The notes under the pieces: generated by a model
Database searches by the model: none
Told to the model about the DNA's origin: nothing
The model's input: the letters and a program-made list of their open reading frames with translations, nothing else
Assembly (NCBI RefSeq): GCF_006152115.1
Contig: NZ_VDFU01000007.1
Span: forward strand, 142,451-206,450
DNA length: 64,000 bases
From: Rubellimicrobium rubrum
GTDB taxonomy: Bacteria > Pseudomonadota > Alphaproteobacteria > Rhodobacterales > Rhodobacteraceae
Direction: 5' to 3'
Shown: positions 8,246-16,544 of the stretch, one piece after another
Layout of the letters: each line of letters starts with the position of its first letter
Position numbering within the stretch: position 1 is the first letter of the stretch
Program-made: the position numbers and the translations under genes

Positions 8246-10096
8246 ATGCTCCGCCTCGACGATATCTCCTACTCGGTCGAAGGCCGCCCCTTGATCGAAC
8301 ACGCCTCGGCCACCATCCCGACGGGCCACAAAGTTGGCTTGGTCGGCCGCAACGGCACGGGCAAAACCACCTTGTTCCGCCTCATCCGAGGTGAGCTGAC
8401 CCTGGACACTGGCACCATCGAGGTGCCCAGGGGCGCGCGGATCGGGGGCGTCGCGCAGGAGGTTCCGGGCAACGACATGTCCCTGCTCGACACCGTGCTG
8501 GCCGCCGACACAGAGCGCGCCTCTCTCCTCGAAGAGTCGCACACCGCCACGGACCCGCACCGGATCGCCGACATCCAGACCCGTCTTGCCGACATCGACG
8601 CCTGGTCCGGCGAGGCGCGGGCGACCGGGATCCTCAAGGGCCTGGGCTTCACCGACGAGGAAACGCGCCAGCCCTGCTCTGACTTCTCGGGTGGCTGGCG
8701 GATGCGCGTGGCCCTTGCTGCCGTCCTGTTCGCACAGCCGGACCTGCTGCTTCTTGACGAGCCCACGAACTACCTCGATCTGGAAGGCGCGCTCTGGCTG
8801 GAGTCCTACCTCGTCAAGTATCCCCACACTGTCCTGATCGTCTCGCACGACCGCGAGCTTCTGAACCGCTCTGTCACGGGCATCCTGCACCTGTCGGAGA
8901 AGAAGCTCACCTACTGGAACGGCCCTTACGACCAGTTTGCTAGGCAGAGGGCCGAGCAGCGGGCCAACCTTGTCGCCCAAAGCAAGAAGCAGGAGGACCG
9001 CCGAGCCCACCTCCAGGCCTTCGTGGACAGGTTCAAGGCCAAGGCTTCCAAGGCCAAGCAGGCCCAGTCCCGTGTCAAGATGCTTGCCAAGATGGAGACG
9101 ATCCGCCTCCCCGAGGATGACGCCCGCACTGTCTTCACCTTTCCCGAGCCCGAAGAGCTGTCGCCGCCGATCATCACGACCGAGGACGCAGCGGTGGGCT
9201 ATGGCAACCACATCGTCCTGCATTCGCTCAACCTGCGGATCGATCAGGATGACAGGATCGCGCTCCTGGGTCGCAACGGCGAGGGAAAGACCACGCTTGC
9301 CAAGATGCTGTCCGACCGACTGGCCGTCGCGCGTGGCCGGCTTACCCGATCCAACAAGCTCCGCATCGGCTTCTTCGCCCAGCATCAGGTGGATGAGCTT
9401 CATGTCGACGAGACGCCGTTGCAGCACCTTCAGCGCCTCCGGCCCGACGATCATCAGTCGAAGCTTCGTGCCCGCCTTGCCGGTTTCGGCCTTCTGGCCG
9501 CACAGGCCGAGACGGTCGTCGGCCGCCTCTCCGGCGGTCAGAAGGCGCGCCTGTCCCTGCTCTTGGCGACGATCGACGCACCCCAGCTTCTCATCCTCGA
9601 CGAGCCGACGAACCACCTCGATATCGAGAGTCGCGAAGCTTTGGTCGAGGCGCTGAGCGCCTATAACGGCGCGGTGATCCTCGTCAGCCACGACATGCAC
9701 CTGCTGTCGATGGTCGCCGACCGTCTCTGGTTGGTGAAGGGTGGCCGTGTGCGGCCGTATGACGACGACCTTGATGCCTATCGCAGCATGCTCCTCGCCG
9801 GGGACAGGCCCGTCGAGAAGCCGGTCGAGAAGCCCAAGGCCGCCCGCCCCTCGCGCGAGGCGCTCCTGTCGCTGCGGGCCGAGGTGCGGAAGTGCGAGGA
9901 GCGGCTCGCCAAGATCAACGATATGCGCGACAAGCTTGCGAAAAAGTTGTCCGATCCAGAGCTTTACGAGGACGCCCGCAAGGGGGAGCTGGAGACTTGG
10001 AACAAGAAGTATGCCGAGGTCATGGACGGTTTGCGCCGGGCGGAAGCGCTCTGGATGGCAGCCCAGGGAAAACTTGAAGAGGCCGAGACAGCCTGA
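8246..10096 (+). CDS. ABC-F family ATPase (Uup/YheS type)
   Basis: This 616-residue soluble protein has two tandem ABC domains and no membrane segments. The first Walker A is GRNGTGKT (34-41), with signature FSGGWRMRVA. The second Walker A is GRNGEGKT, with signature LSGGQKARLS; Walker B motifs are followed by EPTN in both halves, as ABC-F proteins require. A charged linker rich in Lys and Ala (about residues 235-285) separates the domains, and a coiled-coil-like Lys/Glu C-terminus follows. ABC-F proteins act on the ribosome, for example in translation factor or rescue roles. Which subgroup this belongs to cannot be settled by eye. Confidence 0.9.
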   Translation: MLRLDDISYSVEGRPLIEHASATIPTGHKVGLVGRNGTGKTTLFRLIRGELTLDTGTIEVPRGARIGGVAQEVPGNDMSLLDTVLAADTERASLLEESHTATDPHRIADIQTRLADIDAWSGEARATGILKGLGFTDEETRQPCSDFSGGWRMRVALAAVLFAQPDLLLLDEPTNYLDLEGALWLESYLVKYPHTVLIVSHDRELLNRSVTGILHLSEKKLTYWNGPYDQFARQRAEQRANLVAQSKKQEDRRAHLQAFVDRFKAKASKAKQAQSRVKMLAKMETIRLPEDDARTVFTFPEPEELSPPIITTEDAAVGYGNHIVLHSLNLRIDQDDRIALLGRNGEGKTTLAKMLSDRLAVARGRLTRSNKLRIGFFAQHQVDELHVDETPLQHLQRLRPDDHQSKLRARLAGFGLLAAQAETVVGRLSGGQKARLSLLLATIDAPQLLILDEPTNHLDIESREALVEALSAYNGAVILVSHDMHLLSMVADRLWLVKGGRVRPYDDDLDAYRSMLLAGDRPVEKPVEKPKAARPSREALLSLRAEVRKCEERLAKINDMRDKLAKKLSDPELYEDARKGELETWNKKYAEVMDGLRRAEALWMAAQGKLEEAETA

Positions 10097-10155
10097 CCTC
10101 GTGTCGCAGCGGTCCAGCCCTTTCTTCCGCGCCTCCGTCGCCCCATATCTGGGGC

Positions 10156-10743
10156 ATGAGCGCGGATGACACGGCAAGCCTTCTTTACCTTGGACTTCTG
10201 TTCCTGCTGGTCACGGGATCCTACTTGATCGCTTCGCGGGGGCGCATGGGTCAGATCCTGACCCAGGCCGCCATTTGGACCCTGATCTTCCTGGGCGTGA
10301 TCGCTGCGTTCGGCCTTTGGCCAGAGATCCGTTCGGCGGTGATCCCGACACAGGCGGCGCTCGTGACGCCAAGCGGACAGGCCGTCGCGGTGCCGCGGGC
10401 CATGAACGGCCATTACTACCTGACGCTGGAGATCAATGACGAGCCGATCGTGTTCACGGTGGACACGGGCGCGACGGATCTGGTCTTGTCCCGCGCCGAC
10501 GCGCGGACGGCAGGGATCGATCCGGACGACTTGGCTTATCTCGGCGTTGCCGGAACCGCCAACGGACAGGTTCGCACGGCTCGGGTGACACTGGACGAGG
10601 TGGAGTTGGAAGGGATCGTGGATCGAGATCTTTCGGCAGTTGTCACCGATGGCGAGTTGGACTCGTCGCTGCTCGGGATGAGCTATCTGCACCGGTTCTC
10701 GCGGATCGAGATCGCGGACGGGGAGCTGGTCCTTACGCGCTGA
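10156..10743 (+). CDS. Membrane-anchored retropepsin-like aspartic protease (TIGR02281 type)
   Basis: This 195-residue protein has two N-terminal membrane segments (about 8-26 and 38-56), followed by a periplasmic clan AA protease domain. The single active-site motif is VDTGAT, with Asp103. A flap-like region and ALLGMSYL-like core near residue 175 (SLLGMSYLHRF) follow, so the enzyme should act as a dimer, as retropepsins do. It starts 60 bases after the ABC-F gene. Its 3' end overlaps the convergent PIN gene by 11 bases. The family is common in alphaproteobacteria; its substrate is unknown to me. Confidence 0.85.
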   Translation: MSADDTASLLYLGLLFLLVTGSYLIASRGRMGQILTQAAIWTLIFLGVIAAFGLWPEIRSAVIPTQAALVTPSGQAVAVPRAMNGHYYLTLEINDEPIVFTVDTGATDLVLSRADARTAGIDPDDLAYLGVAGTANGQVRTARVTLDEVELEGIVDRDLSAVVTDGELDSSLLGMSYLHRFSRIEIADGELVLTR

Positions 10744-11293
10744 GCCGCGCGAGCGTCTTGGACAAGACGTTCAGCCGGGCCTTTCTGAGCAGCGTCCGTG
10801 TGGTCCACTCCTCGCCAGACAGCTGCGTGGCCTTGGCGACCGACTCCGACACGACCTGGTTCATGACCCCCGGCGATGCCTGCGCAAGTCCGGCCAGGAA
10901 GTGGTCGGGATCCAGGCGCTGAAGCCCTTCCTCGGCCAGGACACCCCGTGGGAAATCCTTGGCGTTCATCGTGAGGATGGCGTCAGCGGACCCCACGACG
11001 GCCGCCGCAAGCACATGAACGTCATCCGGGTCGGGAAGCCACAGGCGCCGTTCCTGCCCTTCCGCGCCTGTGACCATCGCCTGAGGCCAGCGCGCCTGAA
11101 GGGACGCGATCTCGGCTCGAGCCACCGCCTCCCCCTCTGGGCCGAGCCGAGCCGCGGCCCGCGCCCATTCCTCGAGAAGACGCGAGGACCAGAGCGGCTC
11201 GTACAGCCCTTCGGACGCGGCTCCCATCAGGATCTCGCGCAGGACGGTCGGATACAGGACGTTGGCATCCAGAAGGACGCGGAGCCGCTTCAC
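10733..11293 (-). CDS. PIN-domain protein
   Basis: This 186-residue protein starts with the PIN acidic motif LLDANVLYP, has a central acidic helix (SRLLEEWARA) and a second acidic cluster (LPDPDDVHVLAAA), followed by ADAILTMNAKDF. PIN domains are usually Mg-dependent RNases, often toxins. The GTG start at 11293 overlaps the stop of the upstream methyltransferase gene (GTGA). The longer open frame to 11467 is inside that gene and is rejected. No antitoxin-like gene is adjacent, which argues against a simple VapBC toxin; coupling to a methyltransferase suggests an RNA-processing context, which is inference. Confidence 0.8.
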   Translation of the reverse strand: MKRLRVLLDANVLYPTVLREILMGAASEGLYEPLWSSRLLEEWARAAARLGPEGEAVARAEIASLQARWPQAMVTGAEGQERRLWLPDPDDVHVLAAAVVGSADAILTMNAKDFPRGVLAEEGLQRLDPDHFLAGLAQASPGVMNQVVSESVAKATQLSGEEWTTRTLLRKARLNVLSKTLARLSA

Positions 11294-12501
11294 AGCCGGA
11301 AGAACAGCGTCTTGAGATAGCCGCTTTCGGCAAGATGCGGCAGCGTCGGATGGTCTGGCCCGGCAAAGCCGGTCCAGATGATCTGTCCGCGCCGTCCGGC
11401 TCGCCCGATCCCGCGGGCGCTGGCCGCACGGAACTTGGAAAGATCGGCCGCATGAGAGCAGGAGCAAAGGCCAAGATACCCGCCATCCTTGACGAGCGGT
11501 GCGGCCAAGCGCGCGATCCGCTCATAGGCGCGGAGCCCCGCGTCCAGCGCGTTCTTGGACGGCGCGAATGCCGGCGGGTCGCAGACCACGACGTCGAAGC
11601 GCTGGCCCTCCGCCGCCAGGCGCTCCAGTTCTTCGAAGGCATCGCCCTTCCGGCGTTCGAAGCGCTCCCAGACGCCCATGTTCTCGGCGCCGGCGCGGGC
11701 AAGGCTCAGGGCCGAGTCAGAGGCATCGACGCACAGCGCGAACTCGGCACCGTTCGCGAGGGCTGCGAGCCCAAAGCCCCCCACATGGCTGAACACGTCC
11801 AGGATGCGCCCCCCGCGGGCGAGCTTGGCCGCGAAGGCGTGGTTGGGGCGCTGGTCGAAAAACAGCCCGGTCTTCTGGCCGCCCATCACATCCGCGAAGT
11901 AGGTAGCTCCGTTCATCGGCACCTCAATCGGCCCGTCCGGAGCGGTGCCAAGCGCCATCACGATCTCTTCAGTCAGGCCCTCGAGAGCGCGCGCGCGTCC
12001 GGAGCCATTCTTGACCACCTGGGAGATGCCAGTGACCCGCGTCAGCGCGGCGACAAGGACGCCCAGCATGGCCTCGGACCAGGCCGCGTTCGGCTGGACG
12101 ACGGCCAGATCGCCCATCCGGTCGATCACGACACCTGGCAAGCCGTCGGCCTCTGCGTGGACAAGACGGTAGAACGGCCGGTCGTACAACGCCTCACGGT
12201 GCGCCAAGGCGCGCGACAGCCGCGCTGCGATCCAGCTTTCGTCAATGACGGCGGCGGGGTCCTGATCCAGCACCCGCGCCACGATCTTGGATTGCGGATT
12301 GACGGTCACCACGCCCATGGGCCGACGTTCGCTGTCCTCGAGTACGGCGAAGCTGCCCGGCAGGAGACTGGAGGTGCGGCGGTCCATGACCATCTCGCCG
12401 GCGTAGATCCAGGGGAAGCCGTGCCGGATGGCCCTCGCCTCGGCCTTGGGGCTCAGGCGCACGACAGGGTATGGCGGTTCGAAGAATTGGGGTAGAGTCA
12501 T
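11290..12501 (-). CDS. Class I SAM-dependent rRNA methyltransferase, RlmI-like
   Basis: This 403-residue protein has an N-terminal PUA-like domain (VVRLSPKAEARAIRHGFPWIYAGE), a middle EEHD-like domain, and a C-terminal Rossmann methyltransferase with the SAM loop ILDVFSHVGGFG and catalytic-type DPPAFAPSK motif. The FFDQRPNH segment is typical of RlmI/RlmK cytosine-C5 rRNA methyltransferases (COG1092). The PIN gene follows with a 4-base overlap, so the two are probably co-translated. Substrate position on rRNA is not readable. Confidence 0.88.
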   Translation of the reverse strand: MTLPQFFEPPYPVVRLSPKAEARAIRHGFPWIYAGEMVMDRRTSSLLPGSFAVLEDSERRPMGVVTVNPQSKIVARVLDQDPAAVIDESWIAARLSRALAHREALYDRPFYRLVHAEADGLPGVVIDRMGDLAVVQPNAAWSEAMLGVLVAALTRVTGISQVVKNGSGRARALEGLTEEIVMALGTAPDGPIEVPMNGATYFADVMGGQKTGLFFDQRPNHAFAAKLARGGRILDVFSHVGGFGLAALANGAEFALCVDASDSALSLARAGAENMGVWERFERRKGDAFEELERLAAEGQRFDVVVCDPPAFAPSKNALDAGLRAYERIARLAAPLVKDGGYLGLCSCSHAADLSKFRAASARGIGRAGRRGQIIWTGFAGPDHPTLPHLAESGYLKTLFFRL

Positions 12502-12597
12502 GCCGTCCCATTAGCGCCGGGGGCTTGGGTCCGAAAGACCAAAGTTCCGGGACCACATTGGATCAAATGCGCCCCTCTGGCGCAGCTCACGGGCATT

Positions 12598-12609
12598 GTT
12601 AGCGCTAAC
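12598..12609. promoter_or_regulatory. LacI-family-type operator upstream of edd
   Basis: A perfect 12-bp palindrome GTTAGCGCTAAC with a central CG lies 40 bases before the edd start. LacI/GalR-family regulators bind palindromes of exactly this architecture, and related sites are known for gluconate and sugar-acid regulators. The position, overlapping the likely core promoter, predicts repression of edd-eda. No LacI-type gene is in this window, so the regulator would be encoded elsewhere. Confidence 0.6.
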
Positions 12610-12648
12610 GGCTGATGCTACATGACAGGCGCCCGCAGGAGAACGTCC

Positions 12649-14451
12649 ATGCCCCTCGACTCTCACATCGCTTCCGTAACCGACCGGATCCGGGAACGTT
12701 CCCGGACCGCCCGCACGCGCTATCGGGACAAGATCGCCCGCGCGCAGGAAGCCGGAACCCGCCGCGCGCATTTGACCTGTGGTAACCAGGCCCACGCCTA
12801 TGCGGCGATGGGACCCCAAAAGGATGCGCTGGTCGAGGGTCGGGTTCCGAACGTCGGCATCGTGACGGCCTACAACGACATGCTCTCGGCCCATCAGCCC
12901 TACGAGACCTACCCGCCGATGCTTAGGGCCGCCATCAACCGCGCGGGCGGCACGGCCCAGGTGGCAGGCGGCGTTCCCGCCATGTGCGATGGGGTCACGC
13001 AGGGCCAGATCGGGATGGAGTTGTCGCTCTTCTCTCGCGACGTAATCGCGCTGGCAGCCGGGGTATCGCTGTCGCACAACACTTTCGATGCGGCGATTTA
13101 TCTTGGGATCTGCGACAAGATCGTCCCCGGCCTCGTGATGGCGGCGGCGTCATTCGGGCATCTTCCCGGCATCTTCATCCCGGCCGGCCCGATGACATCG
13201 GGCATTCCGAACGAAGAAAAGTCCAAGGTCCGCCAAAGGTTCGCGACAGGCGATGCGACCCGCAGCGAACTGATGGCGGCCGAGATGGCCTCGTATCACG
13301 GTCCGGGAACCTGCACGTTCTACGGCACCGCGAACAGCAATCAGATGCTCATGGAATTCATGGGCCTGCATCTGCCCGGCGCGAGCTTCGTGAACCCGAA
13401 CACCCCCCTGCGCGAGGCCCTGACCACTGCGGCCGCCGAACGGTCCGTCGCCATCACGGCGCTGGGGAACGAATACCGCCCCGTCGCCGACATCCTGGAT
13501 GAGCGGGCCTTCGTGAACGGCATCGTCGGCCTGATGGCGACAGGTGGCTCCACCAACCTTGTGCTTCACCTCCCGGCGATGGCGCGGGCAGCGGGGGTGC
13601 TTCTCGACCTTCAGGACTTTGCCGACATCTCGGCCCGGATCCCGCTGATGGCCAAGGTGTATCCGAACGGCCTGGCGGACGTGAACCACTTCCACGCGGC
13701 AGGCGGGCTGCAGTTCATGATCGGCGAACTGCTGGATGCGGGTCTCTTGCACGATGACGTGGTGACCGTGGCTGGCGATGGGCTGCACCATTATACCAAG
13801 GAACCCCGGCTGACCGAGGCCGGCCTCGTCTGGGCTGACGGCCCCAAAGCGACCGAGAACGACAGGATCCTCCGCCCGGCCCAAGATCCGTTCCAGCCTC
13901 AGGGCGGGCTCGTGCAATTGTCCGGCAATCTTGGCCGGTCCGTCATCAAGGTTTCCGCCGTCGCGCCCGAACGGCAGGTGATCGAGGCTCCGGCCCGCGT
14001 CTTCCACTCCCAAGAGGCCGTCAAGGACGCCTTCAAGGCCGGGGAGTTCACGGGCGACACGATTGTTGTCGTGCGCTACCAGGGCCCCAAGGCCAACGGC
14101 ATGCCCGAGCTTCATGCCCTGACGCCGGTCCTCGCGGTGCTTCAGGACCGGGGTTACAAGGTCGCCTTGGTCACCGATGGACGGATGTCAGGGGCCTCCG
14201 GCAAGGTTCCCGCCGCCATTCACGTCTCCCCCGAGGCGGCCGATGGCGGCCCCATCGCCCTGATCCGGGACGGCGACATGCTGCGCCTGGACGCCCGTAT
14301 CGGACGGCTCGACGTCTTTGCGGACATGACGGGGCGCACGCCCGATCCGGTGGACCTGTCGGACAACGAGGATGGGCTGGGGCGCGATCTCTTCGCGGTC
14401 TTCCGCCGGAACGTCGGCTCCGCTACGGAAGGCGCGGCCGTGGTGCTATAG
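12649..14451 (+). CDS. edd: 6-phosphogluconate dehydratase
   Basis: This 600-residue IlvD/Edd-family [4Fe-4S] enzyme converts 6-phosphogluconate to KDPG in the Entner-Doudoroff pathway. Cluster-type cysteines lie in [25 protein letters not shown] and [16 protein letters not shown], and the C-terminal [11 protein letters not shown] motif is typical. The frame opens at 12622, but the ATG at 12649 is preceded by an AGGAGAA Shine-Dalgarno and gives the family N-terminus. It is followed after 70 bases by eda and is probably controlled by the palindrome 40 bases upstream. Confidence 0.96.
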   Translation: MPLDSHIASVTDRIRERSRTARTRYRDKIARAQEAGTRRAHLTCGNQAHAYAAMGPQKDALVEGRVPNVGIVTAYNDMLSAHQPYETYPPMLRAAINRAGGTAQVAGGVPAMCDGVTQGQIGMELSLFSRDVIALAAGVSLSHNTFDAAIYLGICDKIVPGLVMAAASFGHLPGIFIPAGPMTSGIPNEEKSKVRQRFATGDATRSELMAAEMASYHGPGTCTFYGTANSNQMLMEFMGLHLPGASFVNPNTPLREALTTAAAERSVAITALGNEYRPVADILDERAFVNGIVGLMATGGSTNLVLHLPAMARAAGVLLDLQDFADISARIPLMAKVYPNGLADVNHFHAAGGLQFMIGELLDAGLLHDDVVTVAGDGLHHYTKEPRLTEAGLVWADGPKATENDRILRPAQDPFQPQGGLVQLSGNLGRSVIKVSAVAPERQVIEAPARVFHSQEAVKDAFKAGEFTGDTIVVVRYQGPKANGMPELHALTPVLAVLQDRGYKVALVTDGRMSGASGKVPAAIHVSPEAADGGPIALIRDGDMLRLDARIGRLDVFADMTGRTPDPVDLSDNEDGLGRDLFAVFRRNVGSATEGAAVVL

Positions 14452-14521
14452 GCCAAGCTTTCCACCTTCTTCGACAACCCGGTCGGTGATCCCTTTCCGC
14501 CCGGCGCAACAAGGATCGACC

Positions 14522-15172
14522 ATGACCCCCGACCACGCTTCCGAGCTGACGGCCCGCGTCTGTGGACTGGCGCCCGTCATTCCCGTGCTGGTGATCGATG
14601 ACGCTGCCAGCGCGGCGGATCTAGCCCGCGCACTGGTGGCCGGAGGGCTTCCGGCTCTGGAGGTGACGCTCCGCACTCCTGCGGCCCTGGAGGCCATCCG
14701 GGAGATGTCCCAGGTCGAGGGCGGAGTCGTCGGCGCGGGCACGCTGCTGACCGAAAAGGACGTCGAAGCTGCCAAGGAGGCTGGCGCGAACTTCGGGGTC
14801 TCGCCCGGCTTCACGCGACGCCTTCTTGATGCCGCCGAAGCCAACGACCTGCCCATGCTGCCCGGAGCCGCAACCCCCTCCGAGGCGATGTACCTTTTCC
14901 AGCGCGGGTACCGCATCCAGAAGTTCTTCCCGGCCGAGGCGAACGGCGGCGTCCCCGTGCTCAAGGCTTGGGGTGCCCCGATTCCGCAGGTGCGGTTCTG
15001 CCCGACCGGGGGGGTCTCGCTCCAGAACGCGCCGACCTATCTTGCGCTGTCGAACGTGGCCTGTGTGGGCGGTTCGTGGGTGGCCCCCGCGGCGCTGGTC
15101 CGTTCGGGTGACTGGGCGGGAGTCGCCCGCCTAGCTGCCGAAGCGGCCAGTCTTCCCCGCGCCTCAAGCTGA
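14522..15172 (+). CDS. eda: KDPG aldolase (2-dehydro-3-deoxy-phosphogluconate aldolase)
   Basis: This 216-residue class I aldolase cleaves KDPG to pyruvate and glyceraldehyde 3-phosphate. The Schiff-base lysine is Lys134 (RIQKFFPAE); Glu47 and the EVTLRT motif, GAGTLL and the phosphate-binding CPTGGV and GGSWV loops are present. The open frame extends upstream into edd, but the ATG at 14522 follows an AAGGA Shine-Dalgarno. It completes the Entner-Doudoroff pair with edd and is followed by a short hairpin. Confidence 0.96.
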   Translation: MTPDHASELTARVCGLAPVIPVLVIDDAASAADLARALVAGGLPALEVTLRTPAALEAIREMSQVEGGVVGAGTLLTEKDVEAAKEAGANFGVSPGFTRRLLDAAEANDLPMLPGAATPSEAMYLFQRGYRIQKFFPAEANGGVPVLKAWGAPIPQVRFCPTGGVSLQNAPTYLALSNVACVGGSWVAPAALVRSGDWAGVARLAAEAASLPRASS

Positions 15173-15179
15173 CAGGGTC

Positions 15180-15208
15180 TTGTGCGCGAACACCGCGCAC
15201 ACTATCTA
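15180..15208 (+). promoter_or_regulatory. Possible promoter of the tmRNA gene
   Basis: TTGTGC (15180-15185) and TATCTA (15203-15208) are separated by exactly 17 bases, resembling a sigma-70 -35/-10 pair. A start about 7 bases downstream would begin the transcript at the GTCCGG-GCAA-CCGGAC hairpin that opens the acceptor piece. The -35 match is weak. Confidence 0.4.
15182..15200 (+). terminator. Hairpin downstream of eda
   Basis: GTGCGCG and CGCGCAC form a perfect 7-bp stem with a 5-nt loop, 9 bases after the eda stop. There is no T-run, and the element overlaps the putative ssrA promoter, so termination here is only likely. Confidence 0.45.
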
Positions 15209-15214
15209 GAGGGC

Positions 15215-15540
15215 GTCCGGGCAACCGGACTATGGACATAAACGCGCTCGTAATAAGCGGATCGGACCCGGGGGCGGTACCCGGCGACTCCACCAAACAA
15301 CCCTTCGTTGGGGGCAAATGGGGTCGAAACAGGATCGACGAACGTGTAAAGGGGTTTTTGCTTTGTCCCGGTGAGGTACCACCGTTATCGGTCCGAAAAG
15401 TACAGTTGCCAACGACAACCGTGCTCCGGCGATGGCTCTGGCTGCGTAAGCAGTCCGGGTATCCCGAACCTAAGTCCTAAGGGGTAGCACCTTTAGGCGG
15501 GGTCCGCAGGCACCTGGCAACAGAAGCCTGCACCTTCCCC
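15215..15540 (+). ncRNA. ssrA: Circularly permuted two-piece tmRNA
   Basis: This is transfer-messenger RNA in the permuted alphaproteobacterial order. The acceptor (3') piece comes first and ends in encoded CCA at 15293-15295. A 24-nt intervening segment (15296-15319) follows, then the coding piece from 15320. The 5' GGGGTCG of the coding piece pairs with CGACTCC just before ACCA, giving a 7-bp acceptor stem with one G-U. The hallmark GTCGAAACAGGATCGACG follows. The tag frame runs from GCC at 15408 to TAA at 15447-15449 and encodes ANDNRAPAMALAA, ending in the ALAA degron read by ClpXP. Downstream pairing segments include GCAGGC (15506-15511) with GCCTGC (15526-15531). The two outer ends are approximate. 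The tag adaptor gene sspB lies 2.3 kb downstream. Confidence 0.93.
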
Positions 15541-15851
15541 CTTCCCTAAGCCGGCTCATCCCAATGCGATAGGACAACGGGCTCGGTCTGACGCTGATCC
15601 TTCACCCGCAGGTCTTGGTGCGTGACTGCAGGGAAACGAAAGGCCCTCGTTCGTGTCCTTGGGGCTGAAATCGCCTCACAAGAACAGTTCTGCCAGGACG
15701 GCCATCACGACAGGCGTAACGCCTTTGACTGGTGTTCCCTGCCTGTTCTGTCCTGCGCTGCGCCCGATGCAAGCCGCACCATCATCGCGGCATCGAGTTC
15801 TGGCGAACGATCAGGCTTGATCGGAGCGGGTGCCACACGCAGCATGGCGCC
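15541..15851. other. Non-coding stretch between ssrA and the DUF1194 gene
   Basis: About 310 bases with no convincing gene. The plus-strand frame of the next gene is open back to 15732, but the residues before 15852 are not signal-peptide-like and are not expected to be translated. I see no strong promoter or hairpin. Confidence 0.4.
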
Positions 15852-16520
15852 ATGCTGCGTGCTTGCCTCAGCGCCCTCGCGGGCTTGCTTGCGTTCTCGG
15901 CCTTGGCCGGAACCGTTGACGGCCGTTGCGACACCGCGCTGGTCCTGGCCATCGATGTCTCCAATTCGGTCGAAGAGGCGGAATTCCGGCTCCAGATCGA
16001 TGGCCTTGTGGAAGCCCTTGAGGACCCCGTGATCACTGATGCACTGGTCGAAGGGCAGGTCGCGCTCGCAGTCATGCAGTGGTCGGGCGCTCGCGAACAA
16101 CGAGTCTCAGTTCCGTGGCGACGCATGGCCACCCAAGCGGATGTCGCCATCCTTGCGGGTACGATTCGCTCGCTGCCGCGCGCGTACATCCGGTCGGGGA
16201 CTGCTCCGGCTGACGCCATACGGCGCGGCTTGGCTCTCCTGTCGGAGGTGCCGGAATGCAGGCGCCATGTGATCGACCTCTCGGGCGACGGTCAGCGCAA
16301 CATGGGGCTCAACGTCTCCCGTGCCCGAGACGCGGCTGTCGCGGAGGGCGTGACCATCAACGCCATCGCCATCGAGACGACCGGAACCGCCATCTCCGAT
16401 TTTTATCGCAGCGAAATGGTGACCCCGGACGGCTTTGTCATGTCGGCGCGCGGGCATCGCGATTATCCACGTGCGATCCGCCGCAAGATCCAGCGAGAGC
16501 TGAGCCCGCCAGTCGGCTGA
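15852..16520 (+). CDS. DUF1194 secreted von Willebrand A-like protein
   Basis: This 222-residue exported protein has a signal peptide (MLRACLSALAGLLAFSALA, cleavage near residue 20-24) and a vWA-like domain beginning ALVLAIDVSNSVEEAE. The Asp-x-Ser-x-Ser of this segment matches a metal-ion-dependent adhesion site. A second motif, HVIDLSGDGQRNMG, is typical of DUF1194. The ATG at 15852 was chosen because the longer frame lacks a signal sequence. Function is not established to my knowledge; binding of a periplasmic protein or metal-dependent adhesion is the family-level guess. Confidence 0.8.
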   Translation: MLRACLSALAGLLAFSALAGTVDGRCDTALVLAIDVSNSVEEAEFRLQIDGLVEALEDPVITDALVEGQVALAVMQWSGAREQRVSVPWRRMATQADVAILAGTIRSLPRAYIRSGTAPADAIRRGLALLSEVPECRRHVIDLSGDGQRNMGLNVSRARDAAVAEGVTINAIAIETTGTAISDFYRSEMVTPDGFVMSARGHRDYPRAIRRKIQRELSPPVG

Positions 16521-16544
16521 CCCTTCCACCCAAGGACTCCCCGA

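Noticed and set aside
8093..10177. 694-residue open frame on the minus strand
   Set aside because: It lies antisense to the ABC-F gene, whose Walker and signature motifs are all intact. The antisense protein has no recognisable domain; it is a high-GC codon-position shadow.
15232..15480. 82-residue plus-strand frame
   Set aside because: It falls inside the permuted tmRNA gene. The conserved acceptor stem, CCA and tag frame explain the sequence.
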